This document shows, piece by piece, positions 1-6,662 of a stretch of DNA of 12,901 bases. The stretch comes from JANXSD01 sp043758125. Its GTDB lineage: Bacteria > Bacteroidota > Bacteroidia > AKYH767-A > OLB10. The stretch covers positions 1 to 12,901 of the forward strand of contig JAYVOC010000092.1 in assembly GCA_043758125.1 (NCBI GenBank), in the 5' to 3' direction. The translations under genes and the position numbers were made by a program. Each line of letters begins with the position of its first letter. Within the stretch, counting starts at the first letter, position 1. The notes below the pieces were generated by a model, which was not told where the DNA came from, searched no databases, and saw only the letters and a program-made list of their open reading frames with translations.

Positions 1-1733
1 ACTACACCCTGACCATTGATATGAATTTTCACATCCTTGTTGTCCCAGTCAATAGTGTCTTTATCGTCTTCGTTTGAGTTAATATCAATATCTTTTCCAT
101 TAACACGAACGCGCGTATGCTTTTTCTCATTGGTTGATTCTTCTAAAATGCAACCGATACACTTTAATCCATTTTCCGTCATGGTCCATGTTTTATCAAT
201 CATATCTCCATCATAAGTATTCGTTACATTTTTGATATCATAAATTATATCATCCATTTCATGATTAAAGTGTACGCTCTTACCAACAGGAACTTTTAAA
301 ATAAGTTTAATTTTTTGATTTCTAAACTGCATCCCCTTTGCGATATTAAATCCTTTTCCAAATTTCAATACAGAATCTTCTTGCAATAAGTCATAATCAA
401 TGTTTCTTAAATTCGATTCTGCTTCTTTGCGATCTGCACCATTAGCCGAAATTATTTTTACAAGTTCGAATTTGTCACCATCAGCTCGCATCACATCCAA
501 ATTTACATTACTGATTTTAAATGTATCATCGTGATTAATGGTAGAGAAAATGTCACTAATATTTATATCATTATCGTTATCAAAGCTGTAGTTATTATTG
601 CTCTCGTCCTTTATTAAATCCAGATAAAGTGTGTTGTTAGCAGGTTGTGCAAGTGGAATGTCTACACGTTGTTGTTCTCTTTTTCTGAAATTATTGGAAA
701 TCGATATTGCAAGCCAAACAGCTATTATCACACCGGCTGTCCAAAGAATTTTTGCAGAATAATTTAATACTCGATGCTCCGTTTTTAATTTGAATAGCGA
801 TCGCGCTAAATTATATATCAAAGCAATGATTGGAATTCCTAATACAAGTATCGTAGCAATAATCCCTAATGTTAATTGCCAATCGCTCAAGAAACTTTCT
901 GTCATAAATACTGGCATGTGTGCATTACCAATAGCACCTGTTAATGCTAAGACACTAACAAAAAGTCCAATTAATAATACTGTAAATAATACCATCAAAA
1001 AGCCACCAATAATTTTTACAATAATTTTAATTCCGCCCATTAATATTTCGCCCAATGCCTCAATAAATTTTGATATTTTGCTAGTACTACGACTGAAATT
1101 AAGTTTCCCATTATTACCTTGTAATCGATTTTTAATATCATCAACTTCATCTTGAATAGTTTTTTTGATATTATCAATATTTACAGCTTGTCCTTTCATT
1201 TCTAATTTTTCAGCAGTTGTTTTTGCCTTAGGAATGATAATCATTAACAATATGTAAAGTAAAAATCCAGACCCATAAACGAAGAATGCAATGGCAAAAG
1301 CTAATCGCATCCAAATGGGATCAATACCGATATAATAACTTATACCACTACAAACGCCACCAACAACTTTTTCATCTGGATCACGATATAATCTCCGATG
1401 TGTATTAGATGAATTATTTTGATACGATTGATTATTATTCGTTGATGAGTTTGATTTATCATCGTCTGATTCGCCTGCTACTTGTTCTGGACGACCCATT
1501 GTGTCAATAACAAATTCAACATCTGCTTCGATCACAACTTGACGATTACTTCCAATTCGTTCAGTAAACATTTCAGCTATTCGCGATTCGATGTCTTGTA
1601 TGATTTCATCTCTTCCATCTGAAGTAGTAAAATATCCACGTATGGCTTCAAGATATCTTTTTAATTTGTCGTAGGCTTGTTCTTCAATATGAAAGACCAT
1701 TCCTCCAATATTTACGGTGACTGTCTTATTCAT
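1..1733 (-). CDS. PspC-domain integral membrane protein (C-terminus cut by window edge)
   Basis: The reading frame is open from the ATG at 1733 to the left edge, giving 577 codons with no stop, so the C-terminus is missing. An N-terminal cytoplasmic region (about 1-90) begins MNKTVTVNIGG. A PspC domain follows at about 112-171 (HRRLYRDPDEKVVGGVCSG, then a long hydrophobic stretch ending in IIIPKAK). More hydrophobic segments lie at about 229-268, 284-311 and 327-348. The remainder, from about 350, is Asp/Asn-rich and probably extracytoplasmic. PspC proteins are known from the phage-shock (membrane stress) response. In Bacteroidota, large PspC proteins are often encoded next to a PadR regulator, as here. 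The ATG lies inside the end of padR (8 bp overlap, ATGAATAA), so the two are almost certainly co-transcribed and probably translationally coupled. The ligand or stress sensed is unknown. Confidence 0.9.
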   Translation of the reverse strand, partial: MNKTVTVNIGGMVFHIEEQAYDKLKRYLEAIRGYFTTSDGRDEIIQDIESRIAEMFTERIGSNRQVVIEADVEFVIDTMGRPEQVAGESDDDKSNSSTNNNQSYQNNSSNTHRRLYRDPDEKVVGGVCSGISYYIGIDPIWMRLAFAIAFFVYGSGFLLYILLMIIIPKAKTTAEKLEMKGQAVNIDNIKKTIQDEVDDIKNRLQGNNGKLNFSRSTSKISKFIEALGEILMGGIKIIVKIIGGFLMVLFTVLLIGLFVSVLALTGAIGNAHMPVFMTESFLSDWQLTLGIIATILVLGIPIIALIYNLARSLFKLKTEHRVLNYSAKILWTAGVIIAVWLAISISNNFRKREQQRVDIPLAQPANNTLYLDLIKDESNNNYSFDNDNDINISDIFSTINHDDTFKISNVNLDVMRADGDKFELVKIISANGADRKEAESNLRNIDYDLLQEDSVLKFGKGFNIAKGMQFRNQKIKLILKVPVGKSVHFNHEMDDIIYDIKNVTNTYDGDMIDKTWTMTENGLKCIGCILEESTNEKKHTRVRVNGKDIDINSNEDDKDTIDWDNKDVKIHINGQGV

Positions 1734-2070
1734 TGTGATTAGGATTAAGAGTTGTTGTATTAACAGCATTCACCAATTCTTGCCAGGTCGTGCTGAGTTC
1801 TTTTTGAAATTGTTCACCTAACGGTGTAAGTACATAATATTTACGCGGTGGTCCTGATAATGATTCTTTCCATGTGTAAGAGAGTAGACCTTGATTTTTG
1901 AGGCGTGTAAGTAATGGATATAAGGTACCTTCCACTACAATAAGCTTTGCTTCCTTCATTTTCGCAATGATATCAGAAGGATAAACTTCTCCTTTTGAAA
2001 TGATACTAAGGATACAAAACTCTAACACCCCTTTCCTCATTTGTAATTGGGTGTTTTCTAGATTGCTCAT
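1726..2070 (-). CDS. PadR family transcriptional regulator
   Basis: This encodes a 114-residue winged-helix DNA-binding protein. The N-terminus MSNLENTQLQMRKGVLEFC followed by ILSIISKGEVYPSDII is typical of short PadR regulators. So is the segment VVEGTLYPLLTRLKNQGLLSY (about residues 41-61), which forms the recognition helix and the start of the wing. The wing continues as GPPRKYYVLTPLGEQ. PadR proteins are usually dimeric repressors released by a ligand or stress. I chose the ATG at 2070. The frame also allows a GTG at 2115 that would add 15 residues, but that extension is not family-like and the ATG matches the usual MxxxENTQ start. The gene leads a two-gene operon with the PspC gene and probably represses its own promoter through the inverted repeat at 2226-2246 (inference). 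Confidence 0.93.
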   Translation of the reverse strand: MSNLENTQLQMRKGVLEFCILSIISKGEVYPSDIIAKMKEAKLIVVEGTLYPLLTRLKNQGLLSYTWKESLSGPPRKYYVLTPLGEQFQKELSTTWQELVNAVNTTTLNPNHNE

Positions 2071-2139
2071 TTTTTCGAGTTGTTTTAATAAAGGTGAATT
2101 TTGTTTTGCTAGCACTTACGCCATCCGTTGATTTTCATT

Positions 2140-2165
2140 ATTCGAAATGTAGCTATCATTTGAAT
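2140..2165 (-). repeat. Imperfect hairpin in the padR leader
   Basis: Arms 2140-2149 and 2157-2165 pair over 9 bp with one bulged base (2144). The 7-base loop contains the palindrome TAGCTA. If transcription starts near 2198 the hairpin would lie in the roughly 128-nt padR leader. It is AT-rich and could be chance; a regulatory role is not shown. Confidence 0.35.
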
Positions 2166-2204
2166 TATTCGATCAATTTTACCCCTACTTATTTTTTGAC
2201 TTTG

Positions 2205-2237
2205 CAAACATAAGAATATTAAAAGGTACTATGCAAT
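2205..2237 (-). promoter_or_regulatory. Probable padR-pspC promoter
   Basis: On the minus strand TATGTTTG (2212 to 2205) matches the Bacteroidota -7 consensus TAnnTTTG exactly. ATTG (2237 to 2234), 21 bases upstream, fits the -33 TTTG box with one mismatch. The predicted transcription start is near 2198, about 128 nt before the padR ATG. The -33 box lies inside the inverted repeat at 2226-2246, so a bound dimer would block the promoter. Confidence 0.6.
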
Positions 2238-2246
2238 ACATAGTAC
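2226..2246. promoter_or_regulatory. Candidate PadR operator (perfect 8+8 bp inverted repeat)
   Basis: GTACTATG (2226-2233) and CATAGTAC (2239-2246) are exact reverse complements separated by 5 bases (CAATA). The repeat covers the -33 box of the padR promoter and lies about 155 bp upstream of the padR ATG. PadR family dimers generally bind palindromes of about this size over their own promoters, so autoregulation of padR-pspC is the simplest reading (inference). The next gene rightward, trmN, starts almost 190 bp away and is less likely to be controlled from here. Confidence 0.65.
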
Positions 2247-2353
2247 TAAATAAATATGTAATATATTGAAAATCAATTTTAAAAGTTTTATAATTTCTCA
2301 AAAAAGTATATTTTTTAAAGTAATTAAATATTTATGGGAACATTTTGACCTCA

Positions 2354-2387
2354 TTGACATTCAGTTTTAAGACCAAATTAATGTCAA
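2354..2387. repeat. TTGACATT inverted repeat upstream of trmN
   Basis: TTGACATT (2354-2361) and AATGTCAA (2380-2387) are exact 8-bp inverted arms with an 18-base spacer. A second pair, ATTTTGAC (2342-2349) and GTCAAAAT (2383-2390), shares the right arm. The repeat lies just upstream of the trmN -7 element and could be an operator, but AT-rich DNA yields such arms by chance. Confidence 0.3.
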
Positions 2388-2411
2388 AATCTCAATTGAA
2401 TTATCTTTTAT

Positions 2412-2419
2412 TATATTTG
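2412..2419 (+). promoter_or_regulatory. trmN -7 promoter element
   Basis: TATATTTG matches TAnnTTTG exactly and ends 15 bases before the chosen trmN ATG (2435), implying a leader of roughly 10 nt. No good TTTG lies at the expected -33 distance. The position argues against the longer reading frame that would start at 2345, upstream of this promoter. Confidence 0.5.
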
Positions 2420-2434
2420 ACTTACAAACCATAT

Positions 2435-3142
2435 ATGCCCGCATCTGTTTTTCATTTTAAACGATTTACTATCCTTCAGGATAAGTGTGCAATGAAAGTA
2501 GGCACTGATGGAGTTTTACTTGGTGCATGGATAAGTTTAGAAAAAGCGGAGCACATTTTAGACATAGGCACTGGTACAGGTTTAATTGCATTGATGATGG
2601 CCCAGAAATACGATGCACAGATCGATGCGATTGATATCGACAATGATGCTTTCATGCAAGCTTTGGTAAATGTAAATACTTCTCCTTGGTCAAATCGCTT
2701 GAGGGTAATTCACGCATCTCTTCAAGATTTTCAACCACATAGTAAGTTTGATCTCATCGTTAGTAACCCTCCATATTTTATTGATTCATTTGCTCCTTCT
2801 GACGAAGCAAGAAATAGAGCGCGACAAGCTTCTGCGTCTTTATCATATGAAGAATTATTGCAAGGAATTATTCGTTTACTTACGTCTTCAGGAAAGTTTT
2901 GTGTGATCTTGCCTTCAAAAGAAGGAGTAATCTTCAGAGAAAAAGCAGAACAAGATGGATTGTTTTGTAATCGGATAACTCACGTGCATACTATCATCGG
3001 AAAACCAGCAAAACGTGTACTGATGGAGTTCAGTAGAATTGACGAAGTATTAAAAGAGAATGATATTATTTTACGTGAATCCGACACTACTTTTACTGAA
3101 GCTTACAAAGAATTAACAAAGGAGTTTTATCCTGCGTTTTAA
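2435..3142 (+). CDS. trmN: tRNA1(Val) (adenine(37)-N6)-methyltransferase
   Basis: This is a class I SAM-dependent methyltransferase of 235 residues that makes m6A at position 37 of tRNA1(Val) (YfiC/TrmN family). The N-terminus FHFKRFTILQDKCAMKVGTD followed by GVLLGAW is characteristic of the family. Motif I, DIGTGTGLI, is at residues 43-51. The acidic SAM-ribose loop IDAIDIDNDA follows. The N6-adenine catalytic motif NPPY is at 111-114. The C-terminal part (GKPAKRVLMEF) is also family-typical. I chose the ATG at 2435: the frame is open to 2345, but those 30 residues are not family-like and a -7 element lies at 2412-2419. The gene is monocistronic and converges on the downstream dehydrogenase gene. 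Confidence 0.92.
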   Translation: MPASVFHFKRFTILQDKCAMKVGTDGVLLGAWISLEKAEHILDIGTGTGLIALMMAQKYDAQIDAIDIDNDAFMQALVNVNTSPWSNRLRVIHASLQDFQPHSKFDLIVSNPPYFIDSFAPSDEARNRARQASASLSYEELLQGIIRLLTSSGKFCVILPSKEGVIFREKAEQDGLFCNRITHVHTIIGKPAKRVLMEFSRIDEVLKENDIILRESDTTFTEAYKELTKEFYPAF

Positions 3143-3155
3143 ATTAGTATTAAAT

Positions 3156-3181
3156 ATTGATTTCCATTTTTGGAAATTAAT
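3156..3181. terminator. Bidirectional hairpin terminator between convergent genes
   Basis: An 11-bp stem (3156-3166 with 3171-3181, one G·U pair on the + strand) encloses a TTTT loop. It sits 13 bases after the trmN stop and 3 bases beyond the end of the leftward dehydrogenase gene. The short T run on the + side and the AT-rich minus side fit a terminator serving both genes, though neither U-tract is strong. Confidence 0.6.
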
Positions 3182-3184
3182 TTC

Positions 3185-4525
3185 TCAACTAATATTTTTT
3201 TCCGTTTCCACAAATCGAATTCCCATGTTCGTTAATTCTTTTAATATTGGATTGTAAATTTCTTCTAAAACAGGAATATGAATACCACTTAATTTGATCG
3301 TGCCATTAAGGATTAATCGAGAAGCAATTCCAAGAGGCAAGCCAACGGTTTTTGCCATCGCAGTTTGTACATTATCATCACCATTTACAACTAATGATGA
3401 GGATAAAATTTTTGCTTGTCCATCAATAGAAAATTCAAATTGATGTTGCATTAGAATCATGTCTTTATCGTTTTCTTTTAAAACCCATTTTTGCTCAAGT
3501 AAATGTTGAAGTATTTGTGCAGGAGTAGCTTTTTTTAATCCTATTTTTTTGTCATCTAATATTCCCGTAAATCGAATTTTTTCCATTGCTGGACCATCAG
3601 GATCAATATTGCATAATCGAGATATTCTTTCTTCTAAAGTGGCACCAAAAACAGAAGCAGGAATAAACGCTTCAACAAACTGTGAGTAAGTTAAATTTTC
3701 TAAATCTGCAATATCAAATGTGTCATCTGTAATGCCAAGTGTAACAAAAACTTGCCAAGCACTGCAATAACCTTCGTTTCTTAATGTGCCACGAATTAAT
3801 GTTGGAATATTTTCTATTCCGTAATGTCTTCTATATGCTAAAGAATCACGATTTGCATATCCATCGTATTTGCCATATCCATCAATTTCAATTCGTGTTA
3901 TTTCGCTAAATAATCTGTTGTATGGAATGTAACGATACTTTCCATTCATAATATAACTTGCTGTGCTTTGTCCTGCAACAATTACATTGCGTGGATTCCA
4001 AGTAAATTTATAACCCCATGGATTATCATTTGATTCAGGAGTAATTAATCCTCCTGTATAAGATTTGAATGATTTTATTTCTGCACCTTGTTGTTTTAAA
4101 CGATGAATAATTTCAACTGCTGACATATGATCAATGCCGGGATCCAATCCACATTCATTCAAGAAAAGTAATCCTAGCTTTTTTGCATCTTCATCCATTG
4201 CCAGTAATTCAGGAGAAACGTAACTAGCTGTCACGAGATTTTTCTTAAATTTCAAACAATCTGTAGCCGCTAAAATATGAAGCGTAGGAGGGAGAAGAGA
4301 AATGATGATATCAGCTTCACCAATTTCCTTTTCACGTTGTTCTGTATTTCCAACATCAAAGCTAAATGGCTGTGCTTTAGGATGATTACCTGTTTTGTCC
4401 TTTGCAGATTCAAGAGATCGATCTCCAACCCTTAAAATATAATTATCAGCACTAGCGTTTTCAAGTAAATATTTGATCAAAGCTCCTGATGACCTTCCTG
4501 CTCCAAGTAATAGTATCTTTTTCAT
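3185..4525 (-). CDS. Saccharopine dehydrogenase-like oxidoreductase
   Basis: The 446-residue protein has an N-terminal Rossmann fold (MKKILLLGAGRSSG, with GxGxxxG at residues 8-14). The characteristic motif NECGLDPGIDHMSA and the saccharopine dehydrogenase C-terminal domain (YTGGLITPESNDNPWGYKF, later GTLRNEGYCSAW) follow. Members of about 450 residues oxidise saccharopine to glutamate and 2-aminoadipate semialdehyde with NAD(P)+; in bacteria this usually serves lysine breakdown. The partner lysine-ketoglutarate reductase is not in this window, so substrate and direction are inferred from the family. The ATG at 4525 was preferred over a TTG at 4540 because the TTG falls inside the -7 promoter element. 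It is transcribed alone and ends at the shared terminator. Confidence 0.9.
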   Translation of the reverse strand: MKKILLLGAGRSSGALIKYLLENASADNYILRVGDRSLESAKDKTGNHPKAQPFSFDVGNTEQREKEIGEADIIISLLPPTLHILAATDCLKFKKNLVTASYVSPELLAMDEDAKKLGLLFLNECGLDPGIDHMSAVEIIHRLKQQGAEIKSFKSYTGGLITPESNDNPWGYKFTWNPRNVIVAGQSTASYIMNGKYRYIPYNRLFSEITRIEIDGYGKYDGYANRDSLAYRRHYGIENIPTLIRGTLRNEGYCSAWQVFVTLGITDDTFDIADLENLTYSQFVEAFIPASVFGATLEERISRLCNIDPDGPAMEKIRFTGILDDKKIGLKKATPAQILQHLLEQKWVLKENDKDMILMQHQFEFSIDGQAKILSSSLVVNGDDNVQTAMAKTVGLPLGIASRLILNGTIKLSGIHIPVLEEIYNPILKELTNMGIRFVETEKNIS

Positions 4526-4537
4526 GTAATTCGTTTG

Positions 4538-4545
4538 CAAAAATA
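4538..4545 (-). promoter_or_regulatory. Saccharopine dehydrogenase -7 promoter element
   Basis: Read on the minus strand, TATTTTTG (4545 to 4538) fits TAnnTTTG. It ends 12 bases before the ATG at 4525, implying a leader of only about 5-8 nt. The -33 region is weak (TTCG near 4567-4570). Confidence 0.5.
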
Positions 4546-4593
4546 GATAAGATCATCCTGAATTAGCGAATAATAATAAATGAAAGGAAGTAT

Positions 4594-4601
4594 TACTTTT
4601 G
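4594..4601 (+). promoter_or_regulatory. DUF4476 gene -7 promoter element
   Basis: TACTTTTG matches TAnnTTTG exactly. The predicted transcript would start near 4607, giving about 55 nt of leader before the ATG at 4662. This excludes the in-frame ATG at 4605 as a likely start. No clear -33 TTTG is present. It is divergent from the dehydrogenase promoter, with 48 bp between the two boxes. Confidence 0.5.
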
Positions 4602-4661
4602 TAAATGTTAATGTTAAACTCTGAAAAGGCAAAATTTATAACTCCCAAATATCTCATTTTA

Positions 4662-5633
4662 ATGAAAAAAATATTGCTCATAATCATCACATCTTTCTGT
4701 TCTTGTCAAATTTGGGCGCAAACAGCAAATGCGGTACTGTTTACTGAAAATGGCGAAAAATTTACTGCAATTTTAAATGGTATTCGGCAAAATGATCGAT
4801 CTGAAACAAATGTAAAAATTACTGGATTAAATGCAGAATATTATAAACTGAAAGTGATTTTTGATAATAAAGCCTTCGGAGAAAGGAATTTTAATCTCGC
4901 AGTTCAGATTGGAAATGAATCAACATATTCAATCAGAAAAAATTCGAAAGGAGAATATGTTTTACGTTTTGTAAGTGTAGTACCTATTGCAGATGCTCCT
5001 GCCACTTCTGCTACACAAATCGAAAGTGAATATACGAATAAACAATACGAAGAGCCTTTAATTTCTGGAACTGTTACACATAAAACTACAACAACTACTA
5101 TTGTAAAGGGGAGTCAAACAAATCCTGATGATATTAATTTTAATATGGGAGTCAATGTTGGTGAAAAGGAAGGAAATGTTAATATAAATATGTCAGGTAT
5201 TGATGACTCAAATTCAAGTTCAACAACTACTACAACTCAAACTACAACAACTACTACAAGTACAAATAACATTCATCCACATGAACAGCCCGTTCCACCT
5301 CCACCAGCTTATTTGCCTGGATATAATGGTCCTTACGGTTGTCCAGTTCCATTATCGCAAAATGATTTTAATGAATTAAAGCAAACAATAAAAACTAAAA
5401 GTTTTGAAGACACAAAAATGACGATTGCAAAACAAGTAGTATTGAAACAATGTTTGTTTGTATCTCAAGTAAAAGAAATAATGCAATTGTTTTCTTTCGA
5501 AGAATCAAAACTTGAGTTTGCTAAATATTCTTATGATCATACGTATGATTTAGGAAATTATTTTAAGGTAAATAATGTATTTACATTCGAATCTTCGATC
5601 GATGATCTAAATGAATATATTCAATCAAAATAA
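4662..5633 (+). CDS. Secreted DUF4476-domain protein with Thr-rich linker
   Basis: The 323-residue protein starts with a Sec signal peptide (MKKILLIIITSFCSCQIWAQ; cleavage probably just after WAQ). An N-terminal beta-rich region follows (about 21-110, NAVLFTENGEKFTAILNG). A low-complexity linker spans about 135-222, including a Thr run at 188-201 and a Pro-rich piece (PVPPPPAYLPGY). The C-terminal DUF4476 domain is at about 225-320 (CPVPLSQNDFNELKQTIK, later KQVVLKQCLFVSQVKEIMQL and FAKYSYDHTYD). DUF4476 is common in Bacteroidota and has no established function. The domain order suggests a periplasmic or surface protein with two folded parts on a flexible tether. The ATG at 4662 is chosen because it opens the signal peptide; the in-frame ATG at 4605 would place 19 polar residues ahead of it. 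Confidence 0.85.
   Translation: MKKILLIIITSFCSCQIWAQTANAVLFTENGEKFTAILNGIRQNDRSETNVKITGLNAEYYKLKVIFDNKAFGERNFNLAVQIGNESTYSIRKNSKGEYVLRFVSVVPIADAPATSATQIESEYTNKQYEEPLISGTVTHKTTTTTIVKGSQTNPDDINFNMGVNVGEKEGNVNINMSGIDDSNSSSTTTTTQTTTTTTSTNNIHPHEQPVPPPPAYLPGYNGPYGCPVPLSQNDFNELKQTIKTKSFEDTKMTIAKQVVLKQCLFVSQVKEIMQLFSFEESKLEFAKYSYDHTYDLGNYFKVNNVFTFESSIDDLNEYIQSK
5223..5264 (+). repeat. Thr-codon low-complexity tract (ACA/ACT)
   Basis: Fourteen codons, of which 12 are ACA or ACT (the others are one CAA and one AGT), encode residues 188-201 of the DUF4476 protein. A shorter ACA/ACT cluster lies near 5083-5100. The mixed ACA/ACT use argues for selection on the amino acid sequence rather than recent slippage of a pure repeat. 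Confidence 0.7.
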
Positions 5634-5637
5634 TTAT

Positions 5638-5666
5638 TTTGTTTAAAAAACCATAAATTACTTTCG
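5638..5666 (+). promoter_or_regulatory. Probable promoter of the DUF423-lipoprotein pair
   Basis: TTTG (5638-5641), then 17 bases, then TACTTTCG (5659-5666) matches the Bacteroidota -33/-7 arrangement with one mismatch in the -7 box. Transcription would start near 5673, about 55 nt before the DUF423 ATG. Confidence 0.5.
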
Positions 5667-5727
5667 TCAATCAAGGAGTAAGCTATTATCTTTAAAAACA
5701 ATTATTAATTTTAGGATTATTTACAAA

Positions 5728-6141
5728 ATGAAAACTTCTACTATAATTAAATTCGCATCTTTTTTCGCAATCATTTCTGTTGCATTTGGGGCTTTCGGAG
5801 CCCATGCTTTGAGAGAAAAAATTGATATAAGATCGCTCGAAGTTTGGGAAACTGCAACCCGTTATCAATTTTACCATGTGTTTGCTCTTTTTATTGTCGC
5901 TTTTTTAAAGATGAAATCCGATGCTAAAATTTTAAATACTTCAGCGCGATTCTTCATATATGGGATTTTGTTATTTTCAGGATCTCTTTATCTTCTAGCA
6001 ACAAAAACATTATCTACAATTGATTTATCTTGGGCAGGACCATTTACACCGATAGGAGGTTTGTGTTTTATAATTGGCTGGATTTTATTGATCATTTTTT
6101 CATTTAAAATGGATAGTGATTTGAAAGGCATAAATAGTTAA
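5728..6141 (+). CDS. DUF423 family small membrane protein
   Basis: The 137-residue protein has four hydrophobic segments (about 7-27, 48-62, 73-91 and 105-127). DUF423 signatures are visible: GAFGAHAL (21-28), WETATRYQFYHVFALF (40-55) and PIGGLCFIIGW near the end. The family (YgdD/YwdK type) is widespread and sits in the cytoplasmic membrane; its function is not established. The ATG at 5728 follows an A-rich stretch with no Shine-Dalgarno. The lipoprotein gene begins 9 bases after its stop, so the two are very probably one transcript. Confidence 0.92.
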   Translation: MKTSTIIKFASFFAIISVAFGAFGAHALREKIDIRSLEVWETATRYQFYHVFALFIVAFLKMKSDAKILNTSARFFIYGILLFSGSLYLLATKTLSTIDLSWAGPFTPIGGLCFIIGWILLIIFSFKMDSDLKGINS

Positions 6142-6150
6142 ATTTACAAA

Positions 6151-6633
6151 ATGAAATTCTTTCTATTCTCAATCGCATTTATTGGAATTATTTCCTGTAA
6201 ACCCGCTAAGGAGGTCTCCACCGAGAATGCACCTCCATCTTCCAGTTCAATGGAATCAACTTCTTCGGAAAGTAGTTCTAGTTCGCAACAGCCTGTGAAA
6301 ACATCCCCTTCTCAAAGTTTAGATGAAATAAAGAAATCATTGCCTGATACTATCCGATTATCCATTTCTTTAATCAGTATCGGTGAGGGAACAGATCCAG
6401 AAGGACTAAATATTTTAACTTCAACAATAGAAACATTTTCAAGGAAAACAGGTAAAAATCCCAATTATATAACAATTCCTTGGGGAAGAGAGGGTGAGGT
6501 TGAATACTATTTCAATTTAAATGAGTTAAATCAAATCGAACAACAAAATTTTATAAGTAATTTAAATTCAGCATTTAAAGAGCATAAATTAGTGCTTATT
6601 TCTGAAAATATTAAAAACCGCTTTAAAAGGTAA
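6151..6633 (+). CDS. Lipoprotein of unknown function with Ser-rich linker
   Basis: The 160-residue protein has a lipoprotein signal peptide, MKFFLFSIAFIGIISC, with the lipobox Cys at 16. A linker at about 22-56 is dominated by Ser with Pro, Glu and Gln. A charged domain of about 100 residues follows (SLDEIKKSLPDTIRLSISL, then ISIGEGTDPEGLNIL, then PWGREGEVEYYFNLNEL), which looks alpha/beta. I do not recognise this domain. The segment after the Cys is K-P-A, not an obvious surface-export signal. It follows the DUF423 gene by 9 bases and ends directly at a hairpin, so it is the last gene of a two-gene unit. Both genes share the 15 bases around the start (ATTTACAAAATGAAA). Confidence 0.82.
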   Translation: MKFFLFSIAFIGIISCKPAKEVSTENAPPSSSSMESTSSESSSSSQQPVKTSPSQSLDEIKKSLPDTIRLSISLISIGEGTDPEGLNILTSTIETFSRKTGKNPNYITIPWGREGEVEYYFNLNELNQIEQQNFISNLNSAFKEHKLVLISENIKNRFKR

Positions 6634-6662
6634 AAATATAGGTTGACTGAAGCCTATATTTT
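6633..6662 (+). terminator. Hairpin terminator after the lipoprotein gene
   Basis: AAAATATAGG (6633-6642) and CCTATATTTT (6653-6662) form a perfect 10-bp stem with a 10-base loop. The stem begins in the last base of the lipoprotein stop codon and its right arm ends in TTTT. It is symmetrical and weak in GC, but placed exactly where a terminator is expected. It also overlaps the likely pckA promoter. Confidence 0.55.

Larger units (their letters stand above)
2071..2434. other. Gene-free regulatory region between padR and trmN
   Basis: This 364-base divergent intergenic region has no convincing coding sequence. It holds, left to right: a hairpin-forming segment in the padR leader (2140-2165), a leftward -7/-33 promoter (2205-2237), a PadR-type inverted repeat over the -33 region (2226-2246), a very AT-rich stretch (about 2247-2340), a TTGACATT inverted repeat (2354-2387) and a rightward -7 element (2412-2419) just ahead of trmN. 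The frame of trmN is open back to 2345, but the translated extension does not resemble the family. Confidence 0.7.

Noticed and set aside
790..1155. Rightward open frame of 121 codons
   Set aside because: It lies antisense to the PspC gene, its translation is Ile/Asn/Pro-rich without family resemblance, and the minus frame has clear domains.
2071..2115. Longer padR start at GTG (2115)
   Set aside because: The added 15 residues are not typical of PadR proteins, and the ATG at 2070 gives the family N-terminus.
2345..2434. N-terminal extension of TrmN
   Set aside because: Thirty residues without family resemblance, and an exact -7 promoter element (2412-2419) lies inside it.
4605..4661. Longer DUF4476 protein starting at 4605
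   Set aside because: It would bury the signal peptide behind 19 polar residues, and the predicted transcript begins at about that point.
5673..5678. AAGGAG as a ribosome binding site
   Set aside because: It is about 50 bases before the DUF423 ATG and no start codon lies at a suitable distance; this lineage does not rely on such sites.
5692..5877. Leftward open frame of 61 codons
   Set aside because: Antisense to the well-supported DUF423 gene, with no recognisable features.
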